Assembly (NCBI GenBank): GCA_050300015.1
Contig: JBNKWZ010000008.1
Span: 282,227-346,226 of the forward strand
Origin: CAYZQH01 sp050300015
GTDB lineage: Bacteria; Pseudomonadota; Gammaproteobacteria; Pseudomonadales; Cellvibrionaceae
DNA: 64,000 nucleotides
Reading direction: 5' to 3'
Below, one piece after another: positions 16,707 through 26,077 of this stretch. Numbering within the stretch: the first letter of the stretch is position 1; every line of letters begins with the position of its first letter. Below the pieces are notes generated by a model. The model saw only the letters and a program-made list of their open reading frames with translations. It did no database searches and was not told where the DNA came from. Both the position numbers and the translations under genes were made by a program.

Positions 16707-17966
16707 CTATTTGCTTTTCATCGATAGGAAGAATTCATCATTCGAATTGAACGCTTTGAGTTTGTCCGCCAAAAATTCCGTGGCGGCCACATCTTCCATG
16801 TCGTTTAATAATTTGCGCAAAATCCACACGCGTGCTAATTCAGCTTCGCTCATGAGCAAATCTTCGCGACGGGTGCCCGAACGGCGAATATTAATGGCAG
16901 GGTAAATGCGTTTCTCGGCAATTTTACGGTCGAGGTGCAGTTCCATATTGCCGGTACCTTTGAACTCTTCGTATATCACTTCGTCCATTTTCGAGCCGGT
17001 GTCAATCAATGCAGTAGCCACAATCGAGAGGCTGCCGCCTTCTTCAATGTTACGTGCAGCACCAAAAAAGCGTTTGGGACGTTCGAGCGCATGGGCGTCT
17101 ACACCGCCGGTCAGTACTTTACCCGAGGAAGGGATTACCGTGTTGTAAGCGCGTGCCAAACGGGTAATGGAGTCCAGCAAAATTACCACGTTCTTTTTAT
17201 GTTCCACCAAGCGTTTGGCTCGTTCGATCACCATGTCGGCCACTTGCACGTGACGCGAAGGCGGTTCGTCAAAGGTGGAAGCAACCACTTCGCCGCGCAC
17301 CGAGCGCTGCATTTCCGTCACTTCCTCTGGGCGCTCATCAATCAGCAAAACAATCAAATGGATATCGGGATTATTGCGGGTGATGGCCTGCGCAATATTT
17401 TGCATCATAATGGTTTTACCCGCCTTCGGCGGTGCGACGATTAACCCGCGTTGGCCACAGCCAATGGGTGAAATCAAATCGATGATGCGGCCGGTTAAAT
17501 CCTCGGTAGAGCCGTTACCGGCTTCCAGCACAATACGCTCTTGGGGGAACAAGGGCGTGAGGTTTTCGAAGAGGATTTTGTTGCGAGAATTTTCAGGCTT
17601 GTCAAAGTTAATTTCGTTGACTTTGAGTAGCGCAAAATAGCGCTCGCCCTCTTTAGGGGGACGGATTTTCCCGGCAATGGTGTCGCCCGTGCGCAGGTTG
17701 AAGCGTCGAATTTGTGAAGGCGATACATAAATATCGTCTGGACCTGCAAGGTAAGAGGAGCCTGCCGAGCGCAAAAAGCCAAAGCCATCTTGGAGGATTT
17801 CGAGCACGCCATCGCCGTAGATGTCTTCACCACTTTTGGCGTGACGTTTTAAGAGATTAAAAATGACGTCTTGCTTGCGCGAACGCGCCAAGCTTTCCAT
17901 GCCTACGGCGGAGGCCATTTCAATCAGTTCTTCAATGGATTTGGTTTTAAGGTCGGTAAGATTCAT
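16707..17966 (-). CDS. rho: Transcription termination factor Rho
   Basis: A 419-residue hexameric RNA helicase. It has the N-terminal helical domain, the RNA-binding cold-shock-like fold (GVLEILQDGFGFLRS), Walker A as APPKAGKT, Walker B around VVILLDSITRLARAYN, and the Q/R-loop residues near GTGNMELHLDRK. Length equals that of E. coli Rho. It lies downstream of trxA on the same strand, as in many gammaproteobacteria. Confidence 0.98.
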   Translation of the reverse strand: MNLTDLKTKSIEELIEMASAVGMESLARSRKQDVIFNLLKRHAKSGEDIYGDGVLEILQDGFGFLRSAGSSYLAGPDDIYVSPSQIRRFNLRTGDTIAGKIRPPKEGERYFALLKVNEINFDKPENSRNKILFENLTPLFPQERIVLEAGNGSTEDLTGRIIDLISPIGCGQRGLIVAPPKAGKTIMMQNIAQAITRNNPDIHLIVLLIDERPEEVTEMQRSVRGEVVASTFDEPPSRHVQVADMVIERAKRLVEHKKNVVILLDSITRLARAYNTVIPSSGKVLTGGVDAHALERPKRFFGAARNIEEGGSLSIVATALIDTGSKMDEVIYEEFKGTGNMELHLDRKIAEKRIYPAINIRRSGTRREDLLMSEAELARVWILRKLLNDMEDVAATEFLADKLKAFNSNDEFFLSMKSK

Positions 17967-18240
17967 GAGTGTACAAAAATTTCAAAGGTTGAGAGTTTGC
18001 GGCTAAAGCCGATGAATGGGGTCGGAATTTTTATTGTGTTAACAGCGAAAGTCAGCGATTACTCGTACCGTCTACCTACTGCACTAAATTAGTCATAGGA
18101 AACTATTTGAGGAATAGCAAATGGACTTATGTTTATTGGCGTTTTAAAAGGTATTCGCGCATCGATCGGCGGTGAACCAGAGGGTGATTGACAGCAGGAG
18201 GGATGGCGAATGGACTAGAAATTTGAGTCCTGAGGCAAGT

Positions 18241-18291
18241 ATAGCCGCAAAGTCTGCCATTGCAAAGCGCAATCTCAAAATTTACGGCTAT
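18241..18291 (-). other. Nested inverted repeat downstream of trxA
   Basis: ATAGCCG (18241-18247) pairs with CGGCTAT (18285-18291) and encloses a second hairpin, CATTGC with GCAATC-type arms around 18259-18272. It begins 9 bases after the trxA stop. There is no T-run, so it is probably a 3'-end structure rather than a standard terminator. The rest of the 333-base trxA-rho gap shows nothing else clear and probably holds the rho promoter and leader. Confidence 0.45.
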
Positions 18292-18299
18292 GGGCAGTG

Positions 18300-18626
18300 C
18301 TAGCCAATATTGGACTCAATAAATTCAGTTAGTTGAGCGCGGGTCAGTGCCCCCACCTTTGTGGACTCGGCATTGCCGTTTTTGAAAATGGTCAAAGTGG
18401 GGATGCCGCGAATATTGAACTTGGCTGGCGTCGCTTTGTTCGCGTCCACATCCATTTTGCAAATTTTGATTTTGCCATCATAGGCACCCGCTAGGTCTTC
18501 CAGTACAGGGGCGATCATTTTGCAGGGGCCACACCAGGGTGCCCAAAAGTCAACAAGTACGGGGATGTCTGCATTCAGAACATCGCTTTCGAAGCTCTCA
18601 TCCGAAATAGTCGTAATTTCGCTCAT
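18300..18626 (-). CDS. trxA: Thioredoxin 1
   Basis: A 108-residue cytoplasmic thiol-disulfide reductase with the active site FWAPWCGPCKM and cis-proline in RGIPTLTIF. Length is the same as E. coli TrxA. The start MSEITTIS at 18626 has GGAGAAAAAAG upstream; an earlier in-frame ATG would add an unrelated N-terminus. It stands alone between ppk and rho. Confidence 0.98.
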   Translation of the reverse strand: MSEITTISDESFESDVLNADIPVLVDFWAPWCGPCKMIAPVLEDLAGAYDGKIKICKMDVDANKATPAKFNIRGIPTLTIFKNGNAESTKVGALTRAQLTEFIESNIG

Positions 18627-18866
18627 TCTTTTTTCTCCAATCTGGCGATAATAGGGCAAACCTATCCAATAATAAGGACACTTGCTGCGACCCGCAAGTG
18701 GTTGGACTGACACACAGGGGGAAGAACCACGAAACTGCCTTCAATGTGAGGGCGGGTTTCAGGCAAAGCCGACAACCCCTACCAAAGCTTGAGGGCACAT
18801 GGTTTTAGGGTATTGTGCAATAGAGGTCTTAATGGGGTTGCTTAACTTCTTTTCAACCCCTGTTGT

Positions 18867-20960
18867 TTAGGCCGTTGAGGAGGGACCGCACAGATTGCGC
18901 AACAGCTCCATTTGCGCTGCGGGCGCGTCGCTGTTTACCAACTCATAGAGGCCCTCGGAATTTAGCTCCCAACGTTGTTTGCCATCTTGCACGTAGAGTT
19001 CAAGCTCAGCGAGTATGCGAGCGGCAAGCTCCGGTTGATCTACAGGAAAGGCCACTTCTACTCGACGGTTGAGGTTGCGCTCCATCAAATCGGCACTCGC
19101 GCAATACACCGTGTGCTCGGCATTGGCAAAATAGTAGGCGCGGGTGTGCTCTAAAAAGCGCCCAATGATCGAATACACACGAATGTTATCGCTCACGCCG
19201 GGAATGCCGGGGCGCAGGCAACACATGCCTCGAATAATCAAGTCGATACTCACGCCTGCTTGCGACGCCTTGTAGAGGGCTTGAATCACTTTGGGCTCGG
19301 TTAAGCCATTGCACTTCATGATGATGCGCGCAGTTTTACCCTCGGCCAAGGCTTTGACTTCACCGTCGATTAGGCGAATCAGTTGGCGCTTTAGGGTGAA
19401 CGGTGCGTGATAGAGTTTGTTCATCTTCTCGGTTTTGCCCATGCCGGTGAGCTGTTGAAAAATGCGGTGCACGTCTTCGCACAGGGCGGGCTCGGCCGAG
19501 AGCAGGGAGTAATCCGAATACAGGTGTGCATTGCCGCTGTGGTAATTGCCGGTACCTAAGTGGCAGTAGCGTTTTAAGGTATTGTTTTCCCTGCGTACCA
19601 CCAAAATCATCTTGGCGTGCGTTTTATAACCCACTACGCCGTATACCACTACCGCACCGGCCTCTTGCAGGCGGCTGGCCAACTCTAAGTTTTCTTCCTC
19701 ATCAAAGCGTGCGCGCAGCTCCACCACCACCGTTACCTCCGTGCCGCTACGGGCGGCATCAAGCAGGGCATCCACAATGGAGGACTCATGGCCAGTGCGA
19801 TACAAGGTTTGACGAATGGCCACCACGTCTGGGTCTTTGGCCGCTTGGCGCAGCAATTGCACCACGGGTGTAAAGGATTCCCAAGGGTGCAGCAGCAGAT
19901 AATCGCGTTTGGAGATGGCGTCAAAAATATTATCTTTGCGGCTAAACCCCTTGGGTTGGCTTGGGGTAAAGGGTGGGTACAAGAGGTCGGGGCGTCCCAC
20001 CATGGAGGGTAAACGCATCAACCGCTTGAGGTTGACGGGTCCGTTCACACGGTAAAGATCGTCTTCGGTGAGGCCGATTTCGTTGAGTAAAAAATCGGTT
20101 AAATGTTTGGGGCAGTTTTCCGCTACCTCCAAGCGCACAGCGTTACCAAAGCGCCTGGAATGCAATTCACCTCGCAGCGTGCGGGCCAAATCTGCGATAC
20201 CTTCTACGTCCACGTCCAAATCCGCGTTGCGGGTTATGCGAAATTGGTAGCAACCTTTTACCGTCATGCCGGGAAACAGTTCATCAGCGTGGGCGTGAAT
20301 CATGGACGATAAAAACACAAACTTCACTTCGCCATCTGCCAGGTCTTCCGGCAGTTCGACAATGCGTGGCAAGGAGCGGGGCGCGGGAATAACGGCGAGA
20401 CCAATGTCACGGCCAAAGGCATCTTTGCCATCTAAGGCCACAATAAAATTCAGGCTTTTGTTGACCAACCTGGGAAAGGGGTGAGCGGGGTCTAAGCCGA
20501 TAGGGCTGATTACCGGAAACACCTCATCAATCACGTATTGCTTAACCCAGGCTTCTTGTTTGGCATTCCACTGGCTGCGGCGCAAAAAATGAATGCCTTG
20601 TTCTGCCAAGGCAGGAATCAGTACATCGTTGAGAATTTCATACTGTTTTTGTACGGTCTCGTGGGTTAATTCGCTGATCATTTTCAGGCAAGCGCGAGGA
20701 TGCAGCCCGTCTAAGCCCGTGACCTCGCGTTCGAAGCGAATGCTTTGCATTAGGCCTGCTACCCGAATTTCAAAGAATTCATCTAAATTGGAGCTGAAAA
20801 TCAACAGAAATTTCAGCCGCTCAAGCAGGGGGTGAGTGGTGTCTAAGGCTTGCGAGAGCACTCTCTGGTTAAACAGTAAATGCGAAATCTCACGGTTGAT
20901 GTAGTAACTGGGGTTTTCCAGTCCAAAGTCATGGTGTTCGGTATTGTCGGTTTCTTGCAT
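18867..20960 (-). CDS. ppk1: Polyphosphate kinase
   Basis: A 697-residue PPK1 that reversibly transfers the ATP gamma-phosphate onto polyphosphate. The N-terminal YINREISHLLFNQRVL, the autophosphorylation-site histidine region YKTHAKMILVVRRE, and the second His segment LEHTRAYYFANAEH are present. Length is typical. A Pho-box-like site lies upstream at 21081-21098, consistent with phosphate control, which is inference. Confidence 0.97.
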   Translation of the reverse strand: MQETDNTEHHDFGLENPSYYINREISHLLFNQRVLSQALDTTHPLLERLKFLLIFSSNLDEFFEIRVAGLMQSIRFEREVTGLDGLHPRACLKMISELTHETVQKQYEILNDVLIPALAEQGIHFLRRSQWNAKQEAWVKQYVIDEVFPVISPIGLDPAHPFPRLVNKSLNFIVALDGKDAFGRDIGLAVIPAPRSLPRIVELPEDLADGEVKFVFLSSMIHAHADELFPGMTVKGCYQFRITRNADLDVDVEGIADLARTLRGELHSRRFGNAVRLEVAENCPKHLTDFLLNEIGLTEDDLYRVNGPVNLKRLMRLPSMVGRPDLLYPPFTPSQPKGFSRKDNIFDAISKRDYLLLHPWESFTPVVQLLRQAAKDPDVVAIRQTLYRTGHESSIVDALLDAARSGTEVTVVVELRARFDEEENLELASRLQEAGAVVVYGVVGYKTHAKMILVVRRENNTLKRYCHLGTGNYHSGNAHLYSDYSLLSAEPALCEDVHRIFQQLTGMGKTEKMNKLYHAPFTLKRQLIRLIDGEVKALAEGKTARIIMKCNGLTEPKVIQALYKASQAGVSIDLIIRGMCCLRPGIPGVSDNIRVYSIIGRFLEHTRAYYFANAEHTVYCASADLMERNLNRRVEVAFPVDQPELAARILAELELYVQDGKQRWELNSEGLYELVNSDAPAAQMELLRNLCGPSSTA

Positions 20961-21080
20961 AGTTTAATAGTCGTTGGCGCGGGGCCTCTGGGCTCGCGTA
21001 TCGGTCAAAAGCGCGTTTTACTCACTATAGTAGATGGGTATTTAAGCGCCACGTTTTATGTCTTCACTCTCTATTAGTGT

Positions 21081-21098
21081 ATGAAATAATTATGACAG
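21081..21098 (-). promoter_or_regulatory. Pho-box-like site upstream of ppk
   Basis: On the minus strand the 18 bases read CTGTCATAATTATTTCAT: one perfect PhoB half-site CTGTCAT and a weaker second half ATTTCAT at the correct 11-base period. It lies about 120 bases before the ppk start on the same strand. ppk belongs to the Pho regulon in several proteobacteria; here the link is inferred. Confidence 0.5.
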
Positions 21099-21120
21099 CG
21101 ATATGATCTTGGACCGGCCT

Positions 21121-21440
21121 TTACGAGAGAATGGGTGTTTGCGCAGGCTCTAGGGCGGCACGCAACTGTGCGAGCGTGACGGGTTTGCTTAAATATTGGT
21201 CCATGCCTGCGCTGAATACGCGTTTTTGATATTCGCTTTCCACATGGGCTGTTAGCGCTATGATACGTGTTCTCGGCTGTTGATGCTCATCTTCCCATGC
21301 GCGAATGCGCTTAGTGGCTTGGCAGCCATCGAGCTCTGGTATTTCGCAATCCATCAATAGGACATCAAAGGTTTGGTTTGTGGCGAGCACAACGGCTTCT
21401 TTCCCATTTAGAGCAAATTGCGGGATGATCTGACTGCCGA
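21121..21440 (-). pseudogene. N-terminally truncated response-regulator receiver domain
   Basis: The frame encodes the back two thirds of a CheY-like receiver domain: ALNGKEAVVLATNQTFDVLL, then the phosphoacceptor in LLMDCEIPELDG, the conserved Thr region IIALTAHV and the Lys in YLSKPV. The first beta strand and the acidic pair that binds Mg2+ are missing, because the recognisable sequence starts just after the hemW stop. No ribosome site or start suits the remaining piece. It is probably the tail of a former hybrid kinase or response regulator left by a deletion beside hemW. Confidence 0.65.
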
Positions 21441-21476
21441 AACAGCTTTCATTGTCACTGTGCTGGCGCACACGGC

Positions 21477-22631
21477 TTAGGTGGAATTCGATGCCTCTTG
21501 CAACTGTGTTAGCACACTGTTCAAAAACCGGAATCCAAATTCTGTGGTTTGTACACGTCGAATGGGGGAGACCAACAGGCCTTGGCTGTGTAGGGGTTCC
21601 AGTGCCTCGCGTAACAGCTCCCAATTTAATTGCGTTCGCTCAAGAAATGTCTCAACGCTGACACCCTCCACCAGGCGCAGGGCGTTCATCATAAACTCCA
21701 CCAGCTGTTCGCTTTCTGGGACAATCTTTTGCCCGGCGCTGTAGGGTTTGTCGCGAGCGAGATAGTCACTGGGTTGACGAGTTTTCCAGTATCGATGGAC
21801 ACTGCGGTCGGCCAGCGTGATTTTACCATGCGCCCCTGCGCCAATGGCCAAGTAATCTCCAAACGTCCAATAGTTTAGGTTGTGGCGTGCTTGTTTTCCC
21901 GCTTTGGCAAAAGCCGATACCTCATATTGGGAATAATTCGCATGTGCGAGGCACGCAAGTCCGTGCTCAAAAATACTATCTAAGGTGTCGTCATCGGGCA
22001 GAGTGGGGGGGGCAGAATAAAAAACTGTATTGGGTTCGATCGTTAATTGATACCAAGAAATATGCTCAGGTGCCAAGGCAATGGCCGTACGAAGGTCGTC
22101 CATGGCCTGCTCTGTTGTTTGGTTGGGTAGGCCGTGCATTAAATCCAGGTTAATGTTGTTAAATCCCGCGTCTCGCGCAGCGCGAAAAGTGTGTAAGGCG
22201 TTCTCGGTCGAATGAATTCGTCCGAGGGATTCCAAGTGCTGTGGATGAAAACTCTGCACGCCAATGGACAAACGGTTAATTCCCGCCTTAAAAAACCCCT
22301 CAAGGTTGGTGTGCTCCGTAGCACCGGGGTTGGCTTCCAATGTGATTTCGGCGGCATCTGCCAGCCCGAGGTATTGATCAACAGCCGCTAAAATACGTTG
22401 GAAGCTCTCTGGCTTAAATAAACTGGGCGTCCCTCCGCCAAAAAACACACTTTGAATACTTCGCCCCTGTTGCCAATGGGCATCTTGTTGAAGGTCTTCG
22501 ATTAAAGCCGTGACGTAGTCTTGCTCTGGCAGGGTTTTGGTCTCATGAGAATTGAAGTCGCAATAGGGACATTTGCGAATGCACCAGGGAATATGAACGT
22601 AAAGGCTTAAAGGTGGGAGGGGTGCGCTCAT
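21477..22631 (-). CDS. hemW: HemW-type radical SAM heme chaperone
   Basis: A 384-residue radical SAM protein with the cluster motif CIRKCPYC near residue 16, preceded by SLYVHIPWC, and the HemW pattern FFGGGTPSLF. HemW (formerly called oxygen-independent coproporphyrinogen oxidase-like YggW) binds heme and passes it to membrane targets. Its start overlaps the rdgB stop by 4 bases. Followed by a truncated receiver domain. Confidence 0.93.
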   Translation of the reverse strand: MSAPLPPLSLYVHIPWCIRKCPYCDFNSHETKTLPEQDYVTALIEDLQQDAHWQQGRSIQSVFFGGGTPSLFKPESFQRILAAVDQYLGLADAAEITLEANPGATEHTNLEGFFKAGINRLSIGVQSFHPQHLESLGRIHSTENALHTFRAARDAGFNNINLDLMHGLPNQTTEQAMDDLRTAIALAPEHISWYQLTIEPNTVFYSAPPTLPDDDTLDSIFEHGLACLAHANYSQYEVSAFAKAGKQARHNLNYWTFGDYLAIGAGAHGKITLADRSVHRYWKTRQPSDYLARDKPYSAGQKIVPESEQLVEFMMNALRLVEGVSVETFLERTQLNWELLREALEPLHSQGLLVSPIRRVQTTEFGFRFLNSVLTQLQEASNST

Positions 22632-23227
22632 TGAGAATGGTGTTGTAAGGCTTGCAATAGCTGCTGCATGGCCTTGCCCCGGTGGCTAATGGTATTTTTG
22701 TGGGCCTTGTCCAATTGTGCCGCCGTACAGTTTTGTTCGGGCAGCCAAAACAAAGGGTCGTAGCCAAACCCTCCAACGCCTTGTGGCGCGTGAAGAATAC
22801 GCCCCTCCCAGGAGGCCTGACAAATAATCGGGGTTGGGTCTTTGGCGTGGCGTAAAAACACCAATAAACACTGGTAGCGGGCCGTGCGTTGTTCATCCGG
22901 TACATTGGCCAAATCGCGCAACAGTTTGGCATTGTTGTCAGCATCGGTGGCATTGGGCCCAGCGTAACGTGCACTGTAAATACTGGGTGCGCCTTTAAGC
23001 GCATCCACTTCTATGCCCGAGTCGTCGGCGAGCGCAGGTAGGCCTGTGTGCGATGCCGCGTGACGCGCTTTTAACAAAGCGTTTTCTACAAAAGTGAGCC
23101 CGGTTTCTTCCACGGCTTCCAAAGCGAAGTTGGATTGGGGCTTTACGTCAAACCCCACCTCTTTTAACAGAACCTGAAACTCTCTGACCTTCCCGGCGTT
23201 GTTACTGGCTAAAACGAGTGTCCGCAT
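22628..23227 (-). CDS. rdgB: XTP/dITP diphosphatase (RdgB/HAM1)
   Basis: A 199-residue nucleotide-sanitising pyrophosphatase that hydrolyses dITP/XTP to monophosphates. Family marks are LASNNAGKVREF at the N-terminus, LADDSGIEVDAL, GPNATDADNNAKLL and GGFGYDPLF; the C-terminal SHRGKAM is typical. It is coupled to DUF4426 upstream (TGATG) and hemW downstream (ATGA). Confidence 0.96.
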   Translation of the reverse strand: MRTLVLASNNAGKVREFQVLLKEVGFDVKPQSNFALEAVEETGLTFVENALLKARHAASHTGLPALADDSGIEVDALKGAPSIYSARYAGPNATDADNNAKLLRDLANVPDEQRTARYQCLLVFLRHAKDPTPIICQASWEGRILHAPQGVGGFGYDPLFWLPEQNCTAAQLDKAHKNTISHRGKAMQQLLQALQHHSQ

Positions 23228-23664
23228 CAGTTTTCTATGTACAGTTTGCGTGTGAATTTAACTTGGTAGGGGTCACCGTCGATGACCAGGTCTACCGTGA
23301 AATGAAATAACTCTTCATTGGTATGCCGTAGTGCGGCGATGTAGTACACAGCACCCGGCTCTTCAATCGTTTTAAATGGCAGGGTTTTGCTTTGTTGAAT
23401 CAGATTTTTAGCCGTGCCAGATACCTCGGCGGCCACCGTTTCGCCCTTGCGGTTATCGATGATGGACACGTTGACCAGGGCTTGATCTTTGGCGCGCACC
23501 AATTGGTGAATGCTGGCGATGTCCGGTTGGATCATCAGGCTGTTAAAGGTGGTGTATTGAATGGTGTAATGGCCAATGGTGGTGCTATTGTCCGCCACAT
23601 AGGTGGCTTGCTGGGTGTTTGCGTGTGCAGCCCAAGCCACTGCCCAAATGAGAATGACGCGCAT
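23227..23664 (-). CDS. DUF4426 domain-containing exported protein
   Basis: A 145-residue protein with a signal peptide (residues 1-17, ending AHA) and a beta-rich domain matching DUF4426 (HYTIQYTTFNSLMIQPDIA, ALVNVSIIDN, FKTIEEPGAVYYIAAL). Function unknown. The ATG at 23664 is chosen because it begins the signal peptide; the longer frame would run far into metW. The gene is usually found in this metW-rdgB-hemW run. Confidence 0.88.
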   Translation of the reverse strand: MRVILIWAVAWAAHANTQQATYVADNSTTIGHYTIQYTTFNSLMIQPDIASIHQLVRAKDQALVNVSIIDNRKGETVAAEVSGTAKNLIQQSKTLPFKTIEEPGAVYYIAALRHTNEELFHFTVDLVIDGDPYQVKFTRKLYIEN

Positions 23665-23699
23665 GAAAGTGGTCAAGGTTTTACACTCCAACGGTGGGA

Positions 23700-24290
23700 T
23701 TATTTCCGCACCCGAAAAATACCTGTCTCTCCGAGCAGGTTGGGGTTTAAACGTTGCAGCCATTGTGCGGGTTGCTGCGAGCTTGCCACCGCTTTGTCCA
23801 AGATGGTGAGCTGCATTTGACGGCACAGCGTTTCAAAATCCGCAAAGGTGCAAAAGTGGATGTTGGGCGTATCGTACCACTCGTAGGGCAATATGTCAGA
23901 GACTGGCATCCGCCCTTTAAACATCAAGTGAAAGCGCGCGCGCCAGTGGCCAAAATTGGGGATGGTCACCACACACTCGTGCCCCACGCGCAGCATGTCA
24001 GCTAAGGTCTTATCAGGGCGGCGCATGGTCTGTAGGGTTTGCGACATAATGACCGTATCAAAGCTGCCGTCGGTAAAATTACCTAAGCCATCATTAAGGT
24101 TTTGCTCTATCACATTTACGCCTTTGGCTACGGATGCCAAAATGCCTTCTTCGCTAATTTCTAAACCGTAGGCCTGGACGTTTTTAGTGTCCATCAAGTG
24201 CTTGAGTAAGGTGCCATCGCCACAGCCTAAATCCAGTACACGGGCATTTTGCGGTATCCATTGGTCTATTACCCGGTGATCAATACGCAT
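23700..24290 (-). CDS. metW: Methionine biosynthesis protein MetW
   Basis: A 196-residue SAM-methyltransferase-fold protein with motif I VLDLGCGDGTLL and the later segments MSQTLQTMRRPD and VTIPNFGHWRARF. In gammaproteobacteria MetW works with MetX in the homoserine acyltransfer step of methionine synthesis. The start MRIDHRVID at 24290 overlaps the metX stop (TAATG); an ATG 10 codons earlier lies inside metX. Confidence 0.93.
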   Translation of the reverse strand: MRIDHRVIDQWIPQNARVLDLGCGDGTLLKHLMDTKNVQAYGLEISEEGILASVAKGVNVIEQNLNDGLGNFTDGSFDTVIMSQTLQTMRRPDKTLADMLRVGHECVVTIPNFGHWRARFHLMFKGRMPVSDILPYEWYDTPNIHFCTFADFETLCRQMQLTILDKAVASSQQPAQWLQRLNPNLLGETGIFRVRK

Positions 24291-25432
24291 TAAACTTCTA
24301 CCCCTTGCAGATAGGTCCAAAGCAACTGTTTATAACGCGGCTGATTGGGGATCAAGAAGGCATCGTGTCCCCAGCTGGATTCTATTTCGGCGTAGGTCGT
24401 CGGACGGTTGGCATGCATCAGCGCGTCAACGATCTCGTGGGATCGCTCCGGTGCAAAACGCCAATCGGAAGTGAAAGAGATCACCAAAAAACGACATTGT
24501 GATTGCTGAAAAGCCCGTACCGGGTCGTGGTTAAAATCTCGCGCCAAATCAAAATAATCCAACGCGCGCGTCATTAAAATATAAGTGTTAGCGTCAAAGT
24601 TTTTAGAGAACCGGCTGCCTTGGTAGCGCAGGTAACTTTCTATTTGAAATTCAACCGGCTCTTCCACACCTGTGTCAAAGGTCCCGGAGCGCAGTTCACG
24701 GCCAAACTTTTCGCCCATGCCTTGGTGTGAAAGGTAGGTAATATGGCCGATCATGCGGGCGATGGACAAGCCTTGCTCGGGTTGCTGGTTTTGGGCCAGA
24801 TAATGCCCGTCGGCAAAGCCCGGGTCTGAGATGATGGCTTGCCTGGCAATTTCGTTAAAGGCAATGTTTTGCGCCGTGAGTTTCATGGCCGAGGCAATCA
24901 CCACACAATGACGCAGCTTGTCGGGAAACTGAATGGCCCAACGCATGGCCTGCATGCCGCCCAGGCTACCGCCCACCACTGCCGCCCACTGGTCTATGCC
25001 AAGTCGCTGCATCAGCAGTGCCTGGGTAGAGACCCAATCGCGTACCCGTAAACTCGGAAAGTCCGCACCCCAGGGCTTGCCGGATTCGGGGTTGAGGCTG
25101 GTGGGGCCGGTGCTGCCGTGACAGCCGCCGATATTGTTGCAGCTGACCACAAAAAAACGATTGGTATCAATCGCTTTGCCTGGGCCAATATAGGCATCCC
25201 ACCAGCCGGGCTTGGTCTCTCCTGAGTGGTATCCCGCCGCGTGGTGATGCCCCGACAAGGCGTGACAAATCAAAATGGCGTTGCTTTTGGCAGCATTGAG
25301 GGTGCCGTAGGTTTCTACCATTAACTCAAAACCGGGCAGTACCCGCCCGTTGGCCAAGGTAATAGGCTCGTCAAAACGTACGCACTCGGGGGCGACGACT
25401 CCAACCGATTGTTCATCAACGGATTGCGTCAC
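24290..25432 (-). CDS. metX: Homoserine O-acyltransferase MetX
   Basis: A 380-residue alpha/beta hydrolase-fold enzyme that activates homoserine for methionine synthesis (acetyl or succinyl donor cannot be told safely). The nucleophile elbow is VVGGSLGGMQA, the catalytic His is in SSWGHDAFL, and the CHALSGHHHAAG stretch is typical. The start is placed at GTG 25432, one base after the yggT stop; a longer frame from 25510 overlaps yggT and adds no family sequence. Coupled to metW. Confidence 0.93.
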   Translation of the reverse strand: MTQSVDEQSVGVVAPECVRFDEPITLANGRVLPGFELMVETYGTLNAAKSNAILICHALSGHHHAAGYHSGETKPGWWDAYIGPGKAIDTNRFFVVSCNNIGGCHGSTGPTSLNPESGKPWGADFPSLRVRDWVSTQALLMQRLGIDQWAAVVGGSLGGMQAMRWAIQFPDKLRHCVVIASAMKLTAQNIAFNEIARQAIISDPGFADGHYLAQNQQPEQGLSIARMIGHITYLSHQGMGEKFGRELRSGTFDTGVEEPVEFQIESYLRYQGSRFSKNFDANTYILMTRALDYFDLARDFNHDPVRAFQQSQCRFLVISFTSDWRFAPERSHEIVDALMHANRPTTYAEIESSWGHDAFLIPNQPRYKQLLWTYLQGVEV

Positions 25433-25433
25433 C

Positions 25434-26024
25434 TTAGGCGTAACCCACCAATAAATTAAACGGCGTTTGTAAGTTTTGACCAATGCCGTATACCGCGATG
25501 CGTAACACATACAGGGCTATACCGGCGAAGAACAGCGAGAAATCGAGGCCGCCCATAGGTGGGATAAACTTGCGTATGGGGGCGAGCAACGGCTCCAATA
25601 ACTGTTGCACCAATACAATCACGGGGTTGCGACTGTAGGGCGCTAAAAAGCTGGTGATAAACAACACAAAGCCCGCAAAAATATAGAGCGTAATAATATT
25701 CAGCGACACCCCGATCAGTGACCACGCCAACATCAAGTGCGGGGGTATTAAGCCGGCCCCCATCACAAACAAAATGACTTGCATCACCAGCCAGTGGAAC
25801 ACAACGGCCAACAGCACCGAGGCCAAGTCCACGCCCCAAAGCCCCGGAATAATGCGACGCAGTGGCACCACCAGTGGGTTGGTGAGTTTGACCAAGGTTT
25901 GCGAAACGGGGTTGTAAAAATCTGCGCGTGCACTTTGCAATAAAAAGCGCAAGAGAATGATGCTGAGATACAGCCCGCCAAACACACGGATTAGGAATAC
26001 CAATATTTCAATCAATGTGGACAT
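25434..26024 (-). CDS. YggT family membrane protein
   Basis: A 196-residue membrane protein with two tandem YGGT units: each has a hydrophobic helix and the pattern P-V-N/L-x-P-L-RRIIP (FYNPVSQTLVKLTNPLVVPL, then YSRNPVIVLVQQLLEPLLAP). Such proteins have been linked to osmotic or potassium-related phenotypes, with no firm molecular role. The ATG at 26024 starts the first helix. It lies 53 bases downstream of proC in the yggS-proC-yggT run. Confidence 0.9.
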   Translation of the reverse strand: MSTLIEILVFLIRVFGGLYLSIILLRFLLQSARADFYNPVSQTLVKLTNPLVVPLRRIIPGLWGVDLASVLLAVVFHWLVMQVILFVMGAGLIPPHLMLAWSLIGVSLNIITLYIFAGFVLFITSFLAPYSRNPVIVLVQQLLEPLLAPIRKFIPPMGGLDFSLFFAGIALYVLRIAVYGIGQNLQTPFNLLVGYA

Positions 26025-26077
26025 GCTCGGTCCTTTACTTTTGCTTATTTTGTTGGGTTGTTCTTGGGCCCAAGGGC

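Noticed and set aside
23665..23826. Longer start for the DUF4426 protein
   Set aside because: The extension lies inside metW and would bury the signal peptide.
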